Source of the DNA: Methylobacteriaceae bacterium
Lineage (GTDB): Bacteria; Pseudomonadota; Alphaproteobacteria; Rhizobiales; Beijerinckiaceae
Direction of reading: 5' to 3'
NCBI GenBank assembly: GCA_019247255.1
Contig: JAFAPJ010000491.1
Coordinates: 1 to 7,078 of the forward strand
DNA: 7,078 nucleotides
The position numbers and the translations under genes are program-made. The notes beneath the pieces are model-generated. The model searched no databases. It saw nothing but the letters and a program-made list of their open reading frames with translations, and was not told where the DNA came from. Positions 1 through 6,636 of this stretch are shown here, in pieces; the stretch's first letter is position 1, and each line of letters starts with the position of its first letter.

Positions 1-305
1 AGCAGCGCGTCGCGATCGCCCGGGCCTTGGCGCTGAAGCCGGACGTTCTGCTGCTGGACGAGGTGACCGCGTCGCTCGACCCGGAACTCGTGAGCGAGGT
101 CCTGGACACCATCCGGGCGCTCGCCGCCGAGGGGATGACCATCCTGATCGTCTCGCACGAGATGAGCTTCATCCGAGGCGCCTCGACCGAGATCGCCTTC
201 ATGGCCGAGGGCCGCGTGGTCGAGACCGGAGCGCCGGCGGCGATCTTCGAGGCGCCGCGCGAGGCACGCACGCGCGATTTCGTCGGCAAGATCCTGCGTC
301 ACTGA
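1..305 (+). CDS. Amino-acid-type ABC transporter ATP-binding protein, 3' end only
   Basis: Only the C-terminal ~100 residues are present; the reading frame is open from position 3 and the start lies left of the window. The first residues (QRVAIARAL) are the end of the ABC signature region. They are followed by Walker B (DVLLLDE), the D-loop (SLDP) and the switch histidine (IVSHEM). The ending RTRDFVGKIL resembles the C-terminus of HisP/GlnQ-like ATPases of the polar amino acid uptake family. The protein would power import of an amino acid or related solute from the cytoplasmic face of the inner membrane. Walker B reads LDEV rather than the more usual LDEP, a common variant. It converges on GntR-1 with 24 bp between stop codons. 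Whether it belongs to the same transporter as the binding protein at the right edge is unknown; its own permease and binding-protein genes probably lie upstream, outside the window. Confidence 0.93.
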   Translation, partial: QRVAIARALALKPDVLLLDEVTASLDPELVSEVLDTIRALAAEGMTILIVSHEMSFIRGASTEIAFMAEGRVVETGAPAAIFEAPREARTRDFVGKILRH

Positions 306-312
306 TCCGACC

Positions 313-331
313 GAGCCGCCGGCTTCGGCTC
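313..331. terminator. Possible bidirectional hairpin between convergent genes
   Basis: GAGCCG (313-318) pairs perfectly with CGGCTC (326-331) across a 7-base loop. It sits between the ABC ATPase stop and the GntR-1 stop, overlapping two bases of the latter. There is no clear T-run on either side, so a classic intrinsic terminator is not demonstrated. The position between converging genes is the main support. Confidence 0.35.
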
Positions 332-1001
332 AGGCGACGGTTCTTACGGCGAACCGAGCGAGCGAGCGCAGATGGGCCTGGACGGCGCGCCGTGCCGCGC
401 GGGCATCGCCCGCCTCGATCGCGTCCAGGATGTCCAGATGCTCGCGCGAGTCGGGACCGAGGCGGTCCGCGAGGCGCGCGATCTCGAACAGCCGCGTCGT
501 CACCCGGAGGCCCGCGATCATCTGGGCCAGGACCGCGTTGCCGCAAGCCTCGGCGTAGAGCGTATGGACGCGGTCGTCCGAGCGCCAATGAGCATCCGTA
601 TGGTAGCTCGTCGCGGCCATGAGGTCGGCGATCTCCTGACGCGCCGCCCCGATGCGCGCCGGCGGCACGCGTCCGAGCGCCAGGGCGGCGGCCTCAGGCT
701 CCAGGATCTCGCGCACCTTCAGGCTCTGCAGGTACTCGGCGAGGTCGACCGCGCGCACCATGAAGGAGCGGTTGGCGGTCTTCACCACGAGCCCTTCGCC
801 TTCGAGGCGCTGCAGCGCTTCGCGCAGGGGCGTTCGCGACAGCCCCAGCCCCTCGGCGAGCTTCGCCTCGATGATCGGCACGCCGCCCTTGAGCCGACGC
901 GTCCGGATGAGCTCCGACAGGCTCTTGTAGGCGAGATTCGACAGGTTGTACCCGGCTCTCGCCTCCGGCATCTCCGCCTGCGCGGGCCCGTCAGGGATCA
1001 T
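330..1001 (-). CDS. GntR-family transcriptional regulator with FCD domain (GntR-1)
   Basis: A 223-residue regulator of usual length for the FadR/FCD branch of GntR. The N-terminal winged helix-turn-helix spans about residues 20-85, with the recognition-helix hallmark SRTPLREALQRLEGEGLV (55-72). The all-helical FCD effector domain spans about 90-215. Putative metal/effector ligands are D142, H146, H188 and H210, the D-x3-H...H...H pattern of FCD proteins that bind carboxylate ligands, often with a metal. Its start lies 15 bp after the stop of the large oxidoreductase gene on the same strand, so the two are probably co-transcribed. The ATG at 1001 has only a weak ribosome site; the in-frame ATG at 971 is an alternative and would still keep the whole DNA-binding domain. 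It is about 62% identical (128 of 205 aligned positions, counted by hand) to the second regulator at 4940-5590. It likely represses the local catabolic genes in response to a pathway intermediate; the effector is not known. Confidence 0.92.
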   Translation of the reverse strand: MIPDGPAQAEMPEARAGYNLSNLAYKSLSELIRTRRLKGGVPIIEAKLAEGLGLSRTPLREALQRLEGEGLVVKTANRSFMVRAVDLAEYLQSLKVREILEPEAAALALGRVPPARIGAARQEIADLMAATSYHTDAHWRSDDRVHTLYAEACGNAVLAQMIAGLRVTTRLFEIARLADRLGPDSREHLDILDAIEAGDARAARRAVQAHLRSLARFAVRTVA

Positions 1002-1016
1002 CGGCCGAGCCTGCGG

Positions 1017-3944
1017 TCAGAACCGGGATAGCGAGAACGGCGCGGCGTGGAGGGCGCTGCGCCCGCCCGTGATCATCTCCGCGGTCATGCGGGCGACGAT
1101 CGGCGCGAGCGTGAAGCCGTTCGAGGTGACGCAGTTCCAGAAGCCGGGAACGCCCGGCATCTCGCCGATGATCGGCGCCCCGTCGATGTTGACGTTCATG
1201 CCCGCCCAGACCCGCAGGAGATTGAAGCTCCGGGCCGCCGGCAGCACGCGGCAGGCCGTCCAGGCATTGCCCTCGATCGCCCAGCGCAGGGCGAGCGAGG
1301 CGCCGGTCGCGGGATCGAGATCCGCCGACCAGCCGCCGCCGATGAGTAGGCCGCCGTTCGCCGTCTGCTTCAGGCTGAGATGTCGGCCTGCATGCGCGAC
1401 GAGGCGCTCGACCACCGGCGGACCCCGGTCGGTGACGAGCATCTGAAGCGGGGCGCCCGAGACGGGGATCGGGCGGCCGACGAGACCCGAGATATGCGGC
1501 GACCAGGCGCCGGCGCAATTGACGATCCGCTGCGCGCGCACGGGTCCGGCCCCGGTCTCGACGCGGTAGCCCGCGCCGTCCCGCTCGATTCCGCGAACAG
1601 GCGCGTCCGCCTCGAAGGCAGCGCCGGCCGCGCGGGCGAGCCCGACGGTCGCGAAGGTCGCGGCGAGCGGGTTGATCTTGCCTTCCGCCGGGCAATAGGC
1701 GGCCCCGAGCAGGTCCGGGGCCAGGGCCGGCTCGAGGTCGAAGAGCGCGTTGCGCCCGATCACCTCCGTGTCGACGCCAAAGCTTCGCTCGAGCGCGGCC
1801 TTGCGCGCAAGAAAGCGCAGCTCCTCCTCCGTGGAGGCCACCATGAGGCCGCCCGTGATCTTGAGCTCGAGGTCCTCGCCCCCCGCGGCCGCGTGATCCG
1901 CGGCGATCCCCCGCCACAGCTTCACCGCGGGAGGGCCGAGGCGCAGCGTTTCCGCCGCGGGCTGCCCGCCCGCCTGCGCCTTGGCGCCGAAATCGAAGGA
2001 CAGAAGCTGGACGTGCAGCGAGCCGGCATTGGCCGTGGAGGCCTGCAGGCCGATTCCGTCCCGGTCGACGACGAGCACGTCGTCGCCCGCGCGCGCGAGC
2101 TCGCGCGCGACGCAGGCCCCGACGATGCCGGCGCCGACCACGAGGGTCCCGACGCGGCGCAGGTCCCAGCGGGCGCGACCACGCTCCGGGCGCGGCACGA
2201 TGGCCGGGGGCGCCGAGACCCGATGGCCGCCCCATTCCGGCTTCTCGTAAGCGATCAACCCGAGCGGGACCGGCTTCGCGGGCGGCCGCGGCGCGAAGAA
2301 AGCGTCCGCAGCCGGAGGCGCTCCCCCGGCCGCAGCCGCGAGCCGCGTCGCCAGCCCGGCGCAGAGGCGGCCTTGGCACGGCCCCATGCCGGTCCGCGTC
2401 AGGCGCTTGAGCGCGCCGAGATCGCCCCCGTTGGCCATGAGCGCGCGCCGCATCGCGCCGGCCGTGACGTCCTCGCAGCGGCAGACGACGACCTCGTCGG
2501 GGATCGCGGCGACGTCGACCGGCGGCGCCGCGAACAGGCGCCACAGGGTGGCCTGAAACGCCTCGGCCCGGGCGAGGCGCCGTCGCGCGGGCTCGACGAC
2601 GGCCCGCCCGAGGCCTGGTCGACCGAGGTCGGCCAGGATGGCGTCGGCCGCGAGCACCGCCCGGCTCGCGGCCACGACGGCGCCCCTCGGCTCCGCCCCG
2701 TCGCCGATCGAGAACACCTCGGCGCGGCTGGTGCGCCCGTCCGGGTCCGTGCGCGTCGCGAGGTAGCCGACATGGCGGTCGATATAGGCTTGCTCGCAGC
2801 CGAGCTGGCGCGCGAGCTCGCCCGAGGGAAGGAATCCGTGCCCGAGCGCGACGATGTTCGCTTCGACGCGACGGCTTCCCCCGGGCGTCGCGACGACCGC
2901 GGCCGCGACGCGTCTGCCGGAGACATCGCCCTCGGCCTCGACGATGCGTGAGCCCCACAGAACCGGCACGCGGTGTCGCTTGAGAGCCGCCAGGTAGGTC
3001 AGCCCCTGCGCGAGGAGGCGCGGATCGGCCGACGCGGCGTGCAGGACGGTGCCGAACGCCGAGACCCGGGGTCGCGACGCCTCCTCGACGACCGCAGCCA
3101 CGCTCACGCCGGCTCGCGCGAGCTCGACCGCGAGCTGAAGGTTGAGCGGGCCGTTGCCGCCGATGACGACCCGCCGGCCCGGCGAGACGCGATAGGCGCG
3201 CACCAGGGTCTGCAGCGCTCCCGTCGCCATGACGCCCGGCAACGTCCAGCCGGGGATCGGCACCGCTCGCTCGTAGGCGCCGGCCGCCAGCAGAAGGCGC
3301 CGCGGGCGCAGGACGACATGCCTGCCCTCGTGCGCCACTCCGAGCTCGTCCGGCGCGAAGGCCGACCACACCGTCGCGCCCCGCCAGAACCTCGCGCCCG
3401 CATGCTCCGCGGCCGCCGTGAGATGCGCGCCGCCGGCGAATTGGCGGTCGAGCGGCGGTCCGGCGAGCCGGTGCGAGGCAGCGACGGGCTTGTAGTACTG
3501 CCCGCCGGGTGCCGAGCGCTCGTCGAGGACGACCACCGCGAGGCCGGACCTCGCGAGATGCATGGCGGCCGTCAGCCCGGCGGGCCCCGCGCCGACGATC
3601 GCCACGTCGACCGCGACCTCGGCGGGAGCCTCGCCGGACGGCATCGCGAGACCGCCCCGTGGCGCGTCGGGCGCAGCGCCCCGGACCTCCATGCCCTCGG
3701 CGCAGGGGGTCGTGCAGGCCCGCCGCCCCGGCAGCCCATCGACCGTGACCGCGCAATCGAAGCAGGCGCCCATGCCGCACCACAGGCCGCGTCGGGATCC
3801 GCCGCGGCCCTCGCGCAGCGCCACCTCGCCGGCCGCCGCGAGGGCCGCCGCGATCGTCTCCCCCTCCATCGCCTCGACCGGCCGGCCGTCGAATCGAAAC
3901 CGGATCGTCCGGCCGGGCCGTAGACGGGGGTGGGCAAGGCGCAT
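1017..3944 (-). CDS. Fused HcnA-HcnB-HcnC-like / D-hydroxyproline or opine dehydrogenase-type iron-sulfur flavoprotein
   Basis: A 975-residue, multi-cofactor amine or imino-acid dehydrogenase. Domains in order: (1) residues ~8-90, [2Fe-2S] ferredoxin with C56, C61, C64 and C77, as in HcnA; (2) ~112-440, FAD/pyridine-nucleotide-type oxidoreductase with GAGPAG at 118-123, acidic D141 ending the second strand, and a late SIGDG motif at 412-416; (3) ~455-535, BFD-type iron-sulfur domain with C488-x-C490, C523 and C528; (4) a Pro/Ala-rich linker, ~535-595; (5) ~598-955, DAO-family FAD oxidase with GAGIVG at 604-609 and D627. Parts 1-3 correspond to HcnA+HcnB (or OoxA/LhpF-LhpE-type subunits) and part 5 to HcnC/OoxB/LhpB. 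Known relatives oxidise glycine, opines or cis-4-hydroxy-D-proline; the substrate here is inferred from context only. I chose the ATG at 3944 because ferredoxin homology begins just after it; an in-frame ATG at 3998 would add 18 residues and run through the promoter region. It heads the operon with GntR-1 and is divergent from the DapA-family gene. Confidence 0.9.
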   Translation of the reverse strand: MRLAHPRLRPGRTIRFRFDGRPVEAMEGETIAAALAAAGEVALREGRGGSRRGLWCGMGACFDCAVTVDGLPGRRACTTPCAEGMEVRGAAPDAPRGGLAMPSGEAPAEVAVDVAIVGAGPAGLTAAMHLARSGLAVVVLDERSAPGGQYYKPVAASHRLAGPPLDRQFAGGAHLTAAAEHAGARFWRGATVWSAFAPDELGVAHEGRHVVLRPRRLLLAAGAYERAVPIPGWTLPGVMATGALQTLVRAYRVSPGRRVVIGGNGPLNLQLAVELARAGVSVAAVVEEASRPRVSAFGTVLHAASADPRLLAQGLTYLAALKRHRVPVLWGSRIVEAEGDVSGRRVAAAVVATPGGSRRVEANIVALGHGFLPSGELARQLGCEQAYIDRHVGYLATRTDPDGRTSRAEVFSIGDGAEPRGAVVAASRAVLAADAILADLGRPGLGRAVVEPARRRLARAEAFQATLWRLFAAPPVDVAAIPDEVVVCRCEDVTAGAMRRALMANGGDLGALKRLTRTGMGPCQGRLCAGLATRLAAAAGGAPPAADAFFAPRPPAKPVPLGLIAYEKPEWGGHRVSAPPAIVPRPERGRARWDLRRVGTLVVGAGIVGACVARELARAGDDVLVVDRDGIGLQASTANAGSLHVQLLSFDFGAKAQAGGQPAAETLRLGPPAVKLWRGIAADHAAAGGEDLELKITGGLMVASTEEELRFLARKAALERSFGVDTEVIGRNALFDLEPALAPDLLGAAYCPAEGKINPLAATFATVGLARAAGAAFEADAPVRGIERDGAGYRVETGAGPVRAQRIVNCAGAWSPHISGLVGRPIPVSGAPLQMLVTDRGPPVVERLVAHAGRHLSLKQTANGGLLIGGGWSADLDPATGASLALRWAIEGNAWTACRVLPAARSFNLLRVWAGMNVNIDGAPIIGEMPGVPGFWNCVTSNGFTLAPIVARMTAEMITGGRSALHAAPFSLSRF

Positions 3945-3956
3945 CAGGACGGGCTC

Positions 3957-3986
3957 GTGACGACAGGCGACGCTGTTCGATATACA
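3957..3986 (+). promoter_or_regulatory. Weak candidate sigma-70-type promoter for the DapA-family gene
   Basis: GTGACG (3957-3962) as a -35 and TATACA (3981-3986) as a -10 each match 4 of 6 consensus bases, with an 18-bp spacer. The -10 would lie inside the proposed operator, which would suit repression. Such matches arise easily by chance. Confidence 0.22.
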
Positions 3987-3998
3987 AAGGGCATGCAA
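3974..3998 (-). promoter_or_regulatory. Putative GntR/FCD operator, copy 1
   Basis: Read on the minus strand this 25-bp site begins TTGCATGC, has TTGTAT in the middle and ends AACA. It matches the site at 6676-6700 at 17 of 25 positions without gaps. Its own dyad is imperfect (GCATGC and GTATAT around 5 bases). FCD-type GntR regulators commonly bind short TNGT/ACNA-type palindromes, and two such regulators are encoded in this window. Assignment to either one is inference. Confidence 0.5.
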
Positions 3999-4022
3999 GA
4001 GCGGCCGGTAGATCGTCCGTCA

Positions 4023-4028
4023 GAGGGG
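4023..4028 (+). promoter_or_regulatory. Ribosome binding site that fixes the DapA-family start
   Basis: GAGGGG lies 6 bases before the ATG at 4035. No comparable site precedes the in-frame upstream candidates at 3930 and 3993, which favours 4035 as the true start. Confidence 0.6.
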
Positions 4029-4034
4029 CAGGGG

Positions 4035-4943
4035 ATGGCGATGGCGACGGCCGGTTTCCGTGGCACCTATACGGTTCTCGTCACGCCCTTCACCCCCGAC
4101 GGCAGCCGGGTCGATGTCCCGGCGCTCCGTCGGCTCGTTGAATTCCAGATCACGCAGGGCATCCACGGGTTGATCCCTCTCGGGTCCACGGGAGAGTTCC
4201 TGTCGATGACCCGGGACGAGCGGGCTGAGGTGATCGAGGCCGTGATCGACCAGGCGCGGGGCCGGGTTCCGGTCCTGGTCGGAACCGGAGCCGAATGGAC
4301 CCGGGACGCCGTCGACCTGTCGCGCGAGGCCGAGCGCCTGGGCGCCGACGGCGTGATGATCATTCCGCCCTTCTACTCGGTGCCGACGGAGGCGGAGCTG
4401 ATGGCGCATTACAGCGCCATCGCCGACGCGATCGGCATCCCGATGATGATCTACAACAATCCCGCGACGGCGAACGTGGACATGCTGCCCGAGACGGTGG
4501 CTCAGCTCTCGCGCATCGAGAACGTCCGCTACATCAAGGAATCGACCCTCGACGTCACCCGCGTGCGCGACATCGTGCGGCTCTGCGGCGACCGGCTGAC
4601 CGTCTTCGCCGGCGTGCTCGGCTACGAGTCGTTCTTCATCGGCGCGCAGGGCTGGGTGGCGGTCTGCTCGAACGTGATCCCGCGCCTCTCGGCCCAGCTG
4701 TTCGAGGCGGCGCTCGACCGCAACGACCCGGCCGAGGCCCGCGCCGTCCACGAGCGCATGGTCGATCTGCTCTGGTGGGTCGGCGGCCCGCGTTACGTCG
4801 CGGGCACCAAGGCTGCCCTCGAGATGACCGGCCTGCCGGTCGGGCCGCCGCGACCACCCCGGTTGCCGCTGCCGGCCGAGATGCGGCCGCGTCTCAGGGC
4901 CGTGCTCGAGCGTCTGGGCCTGCTCGCCGCCGAGGCCGCTTGA
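4035..4943 (+). CDS. DapA/N-acetylneuraminate lyase-family Schiff-base aldolase or deaminase
   Basis: A 302-residue class I aldolase-superfamily TIM-barrel protein of standard family length. Visible motifs are the carboxylate-binding loop GSTGE (50-54), the catalytic tyrosine in MMIYNNP (Y140) and the Schiff-base lysine in YIKES (K168). The position matching the substrate-binding Arg138 of true dihydrodipicolinate synthase is Thr145 here, so lysine biosynthesis is unlikely. Degradative relatives include 2-keto-3-deoxy-sugar-acid enzymes and the pyrroline-4-hydroxy-2-carboxylate deaminase of hydroxyproline catabolism. Beside a D-hydroxyproline/opine-type dehydrogenase the deaminase role is attractive but unproven. 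It is cytoplasmic, and family members are commonly homotetramers. The gene is divergent from the fusion dehydrogenase and its stop overlaps the start of GntR-2 by 4 bp, so the two form an operon. The start at ATG 4035 is chosen for its ribosome site; ATG 4041 is a close alternative. Confidence 0.92.
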   Translation: MAMATAGFRGTYTVLVTPFTPDGSRVDVPALRRLVEFQITQGIHGLIPLGSTGEFLSMTRDERAEVIEAVIDQARGRVPVLVGTGAEWTRDAVDLSREAERLGADGVMIIPPFYSVPTEAELMAHYSAIADAIGIPMMIYNNPATANVDMLPETVAQLSRIENVRYIKESTLDVTRVRDIVRLCGDRLTVFAGVLGYESFFIGAQGWVAVCSNVIPRLSAQLFEAALDRNDPAEARAVHERMVDLLWWVGGPRYVAGTKAALEMTGLPVGPPRPPRLPLPAEMRPRLRAVLERLGLLAAEAA

Positions 4944-5590
4944 GCGGCGAGGTCGACGCGACGACCGGCACGGTCAACCTGTCGGCGCGCGCCTACGGGG
5001 CGCTCTCGCGCATGATCCACGAACGCCGCCTGCGAGGCGGCGAGGCGATCCTGGAGGCCAAGCTCGCGGCCGACCTCGCGATCTCCCGCACGCCGCTTCG
5101 CGAGGCTCTCCAGCGGCTCGAGGGCGAAGGGCTCGTGACGAAGGTCGGCGGCCGCTCCTACACCGTCCGCCGGGTCGACTTGGCGGAGTACCTCCACAGC
5201 TTGAAGGTCCGCGAGATCCTGGAGCCCGAGGCCGCCGCCCTCGCGGCCGGCACTGTCTCGCCGGAGGCCATCGCGGCCGTACGGGCGGAGATCGTGGCCC
5301 TTGTGCCCGCGAGCTATCTCGAGGCTGCGCATTGGCAGGCCGACGCCCATCTGCACGGCCTGTTCATCGACGCCTGCGGCAACCCGGTGATGCGCGACGT
5401 CCTGAAAGGCCTTCGGGCCACCACGCATCTGTTCGAGGTCGCCCGCCTTCAGGACCGCCTCGTGCCCGACAACGCCGAGCATCTCGCGATCCTGGACGGC
5501 CTCGAGCTGGGCGATCCTCGCGCGGCGCGTCGCGCGGTCCAGACCCATATCCGGAGCCTCACCCGTTACGCGCTGTCGGCGGTCAGTTGA
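4940..5590 (+). CDS. GntR-family transcriptional regulator with FCD domain (GntR-2), paralogue of GntR-1
   Basis: A 216-residue GntR/FCD regulator. The winged helix-turn-helix covers ~13-80, with SRTPLREALQRLEGEGLV at 49-66. The FCD domain covers ~82-208, with D135, H139, H181 and H203 as the probable metal/effector ligands. I chose the TTG at 4940, which overlaps the DapA-family stop as TTGA (translational coupling), because homology to GntR-1 begins at residue 13 and the next in-frame ATG (codon 25) would cut into the DNA-binding domain. A longer open frame upstream is only a shadow of the DapA-family gene. The sequence LAEYL-x-SLKVREILEPEAAALA is nearly identical in both regulators, and overall identity is about 62% by hand count. 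The 3' end overlaps the convergent phosphotriesterase-family gene by 25 bp. It probably regulates the same divergent promoters as GntR-1; whether the two are redundant, respond to different ligands or form heterodimers cannot be told. Confidence 0.92.
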   Translation: MSGEVDATTGTVNLSARAYGALSRMIHERRLRGGEAILEAKLAADLAISRTPLREALQRLEGEGLVTKVGGRSYTVRRVDLAEYLHSLKVREILEPEAAALAAGTVSPEAIAAVRAEIVALVPASYLEAAHWQADAHLHGLFIDACGNPVMRDVLKGLRATTHLFEVARLQDRLVPDNAEHLAILDGLELGDPRAARRAVQTHIRSLTRYALSAVS

Positions 5591-6636
5591 CGCCGCCCGG
5601 GCAACGTGAGCAGCCGCCGCGGGGTCCTCACGAGAAGCTGGTCGACCTCGTCAGCGGAGAAGCCGCGCTCCCGCATGAGCGGCACGACGTTCTCGAGAAG
5701 GTGCGCGTAGCCGTGCCCGCCGTTCGCGCGAAGCCGGGAGCGCGTGCAGATGTCGTGCGAGACCGCGACCTGTTCGCCCAGGCCCGCCTCGAACAGGCGC
5801 CGGATCGCGCGCAGGCGCATCCAGTCGGTCGGCAGATCCGCGACGCCCAGCCAATAGTTCGAGGTCTCGATGCAGAAGAAGTCGAACTCGACCACGCAGC
5901 CGGTGCGAGCCAAGGGCACGATCTCGCCCTCGTCGAAGTAGGTGCGATCCATGTGGTCGATGATCGTTCGGGACAGGTCCCCGCCGGCCGCGTCGACGAT
6001 GCGCAGGATCTCGAAGGGTGCGGCGGGATCTCGACCCGGATGCACTGTCAGGGCGGCGCCCGTTCGACCTTGGACCCGGGCGGCCGCGTGGAGACAGCGG
6101 CGCTCGAAAGGGTGGAGCGGCCAGGAGCAGCCGATCTCGCCGATGAGCCCGCAGCGGATCGGCGTCCCCCACGCGCCGTCGGTCAGCTGGGCCAGCAGCC
6201 CGTCTTCGAGAGCGCCCTCGTCTAGCGCCAGCGTGTCGGCGTCGAGATACGGAGCCGTGTACCAACCGGCGCCGAGCACGGCATGGACGCCCGAGGCGCG
6301 CGACACGGCGGCGAGGCCCTCAGGGTCCGGCGCGAGCCCGCCGGTCGTCACGTCCACGATCGCGCCGCCGCCGGCCCGAACGAAGGCTGCCGCCTCGCGT
6401 CCGGCGAGCCCGACGTCCTGTACGCGGTGGTTCCCGCGGAAGGCGCCAGGCCGGTAGTTCACCGCGAAGGCGTTGGCGAGCGTGATCTCGACCTCGGGCT
6501 CGGGGCTGCCGCGCTGATCGAGCGGGCGCAGGTCGCAGAGGAGGTGCTCGTGTAGGAGCGTCGGCCCGAGCGCTTCGGGCGCGACCGGGCCGAGCACCGT
6601 CATGGCATAGCCGTTCCGAAGAATGTCGCCCGCCAT
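5566..6636 (-). CDS. Phosphotriesterase-family metal-dependent hydrolase
   Basis: A 356-residue amidohydrolase-superfamily protein of the phosphotriesterase/PHP/PTER branch. Visible metal ligands are H29-x-H31 (LLHEHLLCD), E167 (IGEIG), H199 (VHPGRD), H228 (IDHMD) and D295 (SHD). Phosphotriesterase itself has a carbamylated lysine at the E167 position; a glutamate bridge is typical of the PHP branch, so organophosphate hydrolysis is not implied. Known activities around this branch include lactone hydrolysis and, for mammalian PTER, N-acetyltaurine amide hydrolysis. Here it may open or deacylate an imported precursor before oxidation, which is inference. The ATG at 6636 is preceded by GAGGTG four bases upstream. 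It is divergent from the binding-protein gene across a 107-bp region that holds the second operator copy, and its last 25 bp overlap GntR-2 in antisense. Confidence 0.9.
   Translation of the reverse strand: MAGDILRNGYAMTVLGPVAPEALGPTLLHEHLLCDLRPLDQRGSPEPEVEITLANAFAVNYRPGAFRGNHRVQDVGLAGREAAAFVRAGGGAIVDVTTGGLAPDPEGLAAVSRASGVHAVLGAGWYTAPYLDADTLALDEGALEDGLLAQLTDGAWGTPIRCGLIGEIGCSWPLHPFERRCLHAAARVQGRTGAALTVHPGRDPAAPFEILRIVDAAGGDLSRTIIDHMDRTYFDEGEIVPLARTGCVVEFDFFCIETSNYWLGVADLPTDWMRLRAIRRLFEAGLGEQVAVSHDICTRSRLRANGGHGYAHLLENVVPLMRERGFSADEVDQLLVRTPRRLLTLPGRRQLTADSA

Larger units (their letters stand above)
3945..4034. promoter_or_regulatory. Divergent promoter region between the fusion dehydrogenase and the DapA-family gene
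   Basis: These 90 bp separate the start codons of two divergent genes and must hold promoters for both. The stretch around 3974-3998 is locally AT-richer than the coding DNA on either side. It contains the putative operator listed separately, placed nearly centrally: 29 bp from one start codon and 36 bp from the other. Confidence 0.7.

Noticed and set aside
2090..2109. A 20-bp perfect palindrome of alternating C/G around GAGCTC
   Set aside because: It lies within the conserved start of the DAO domain and is explained by Ala/Arg/Glu codons in GC-rich DNA; similar GCGCGAGCTCG stretches recur in the coding sequence.
1380..2951. A 523-codon open frame on the plus strand opposite the dehydrogenase
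   Set aside because: It has an Arg/Gly/Ala-biased composition, no recognisable domain and no promoter or ribosome-site context; it is an antisense shadow.
1017..3944. Naming the fusion protein hydrogen cyanide synthase
   Set aside because: The architecture matches HcnABC, but the same families include opine and D-hydroxyproline dehydrogenases, and the DapA-family and transport neighbours do not suggest cyanide production.
991..3987. A 998-codon open frame on the same strand as the fusion dehydrogenase but in another frame
   Set aside because: It is rich in Arg and Gly and shows no domain motifs, as expected for a shadow frame in GC-rich DNA. The other frame carries intact cofactor motifs throughout.
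4295..4939. Upstream extension of the GntR-2 frame through the DapA-family gene, which would give a 431-residue protein
   Set aside because: The extension is Arg-rich shadow sequence inside a well-supported gene, and homology to GntR-1 starts only after 4940.
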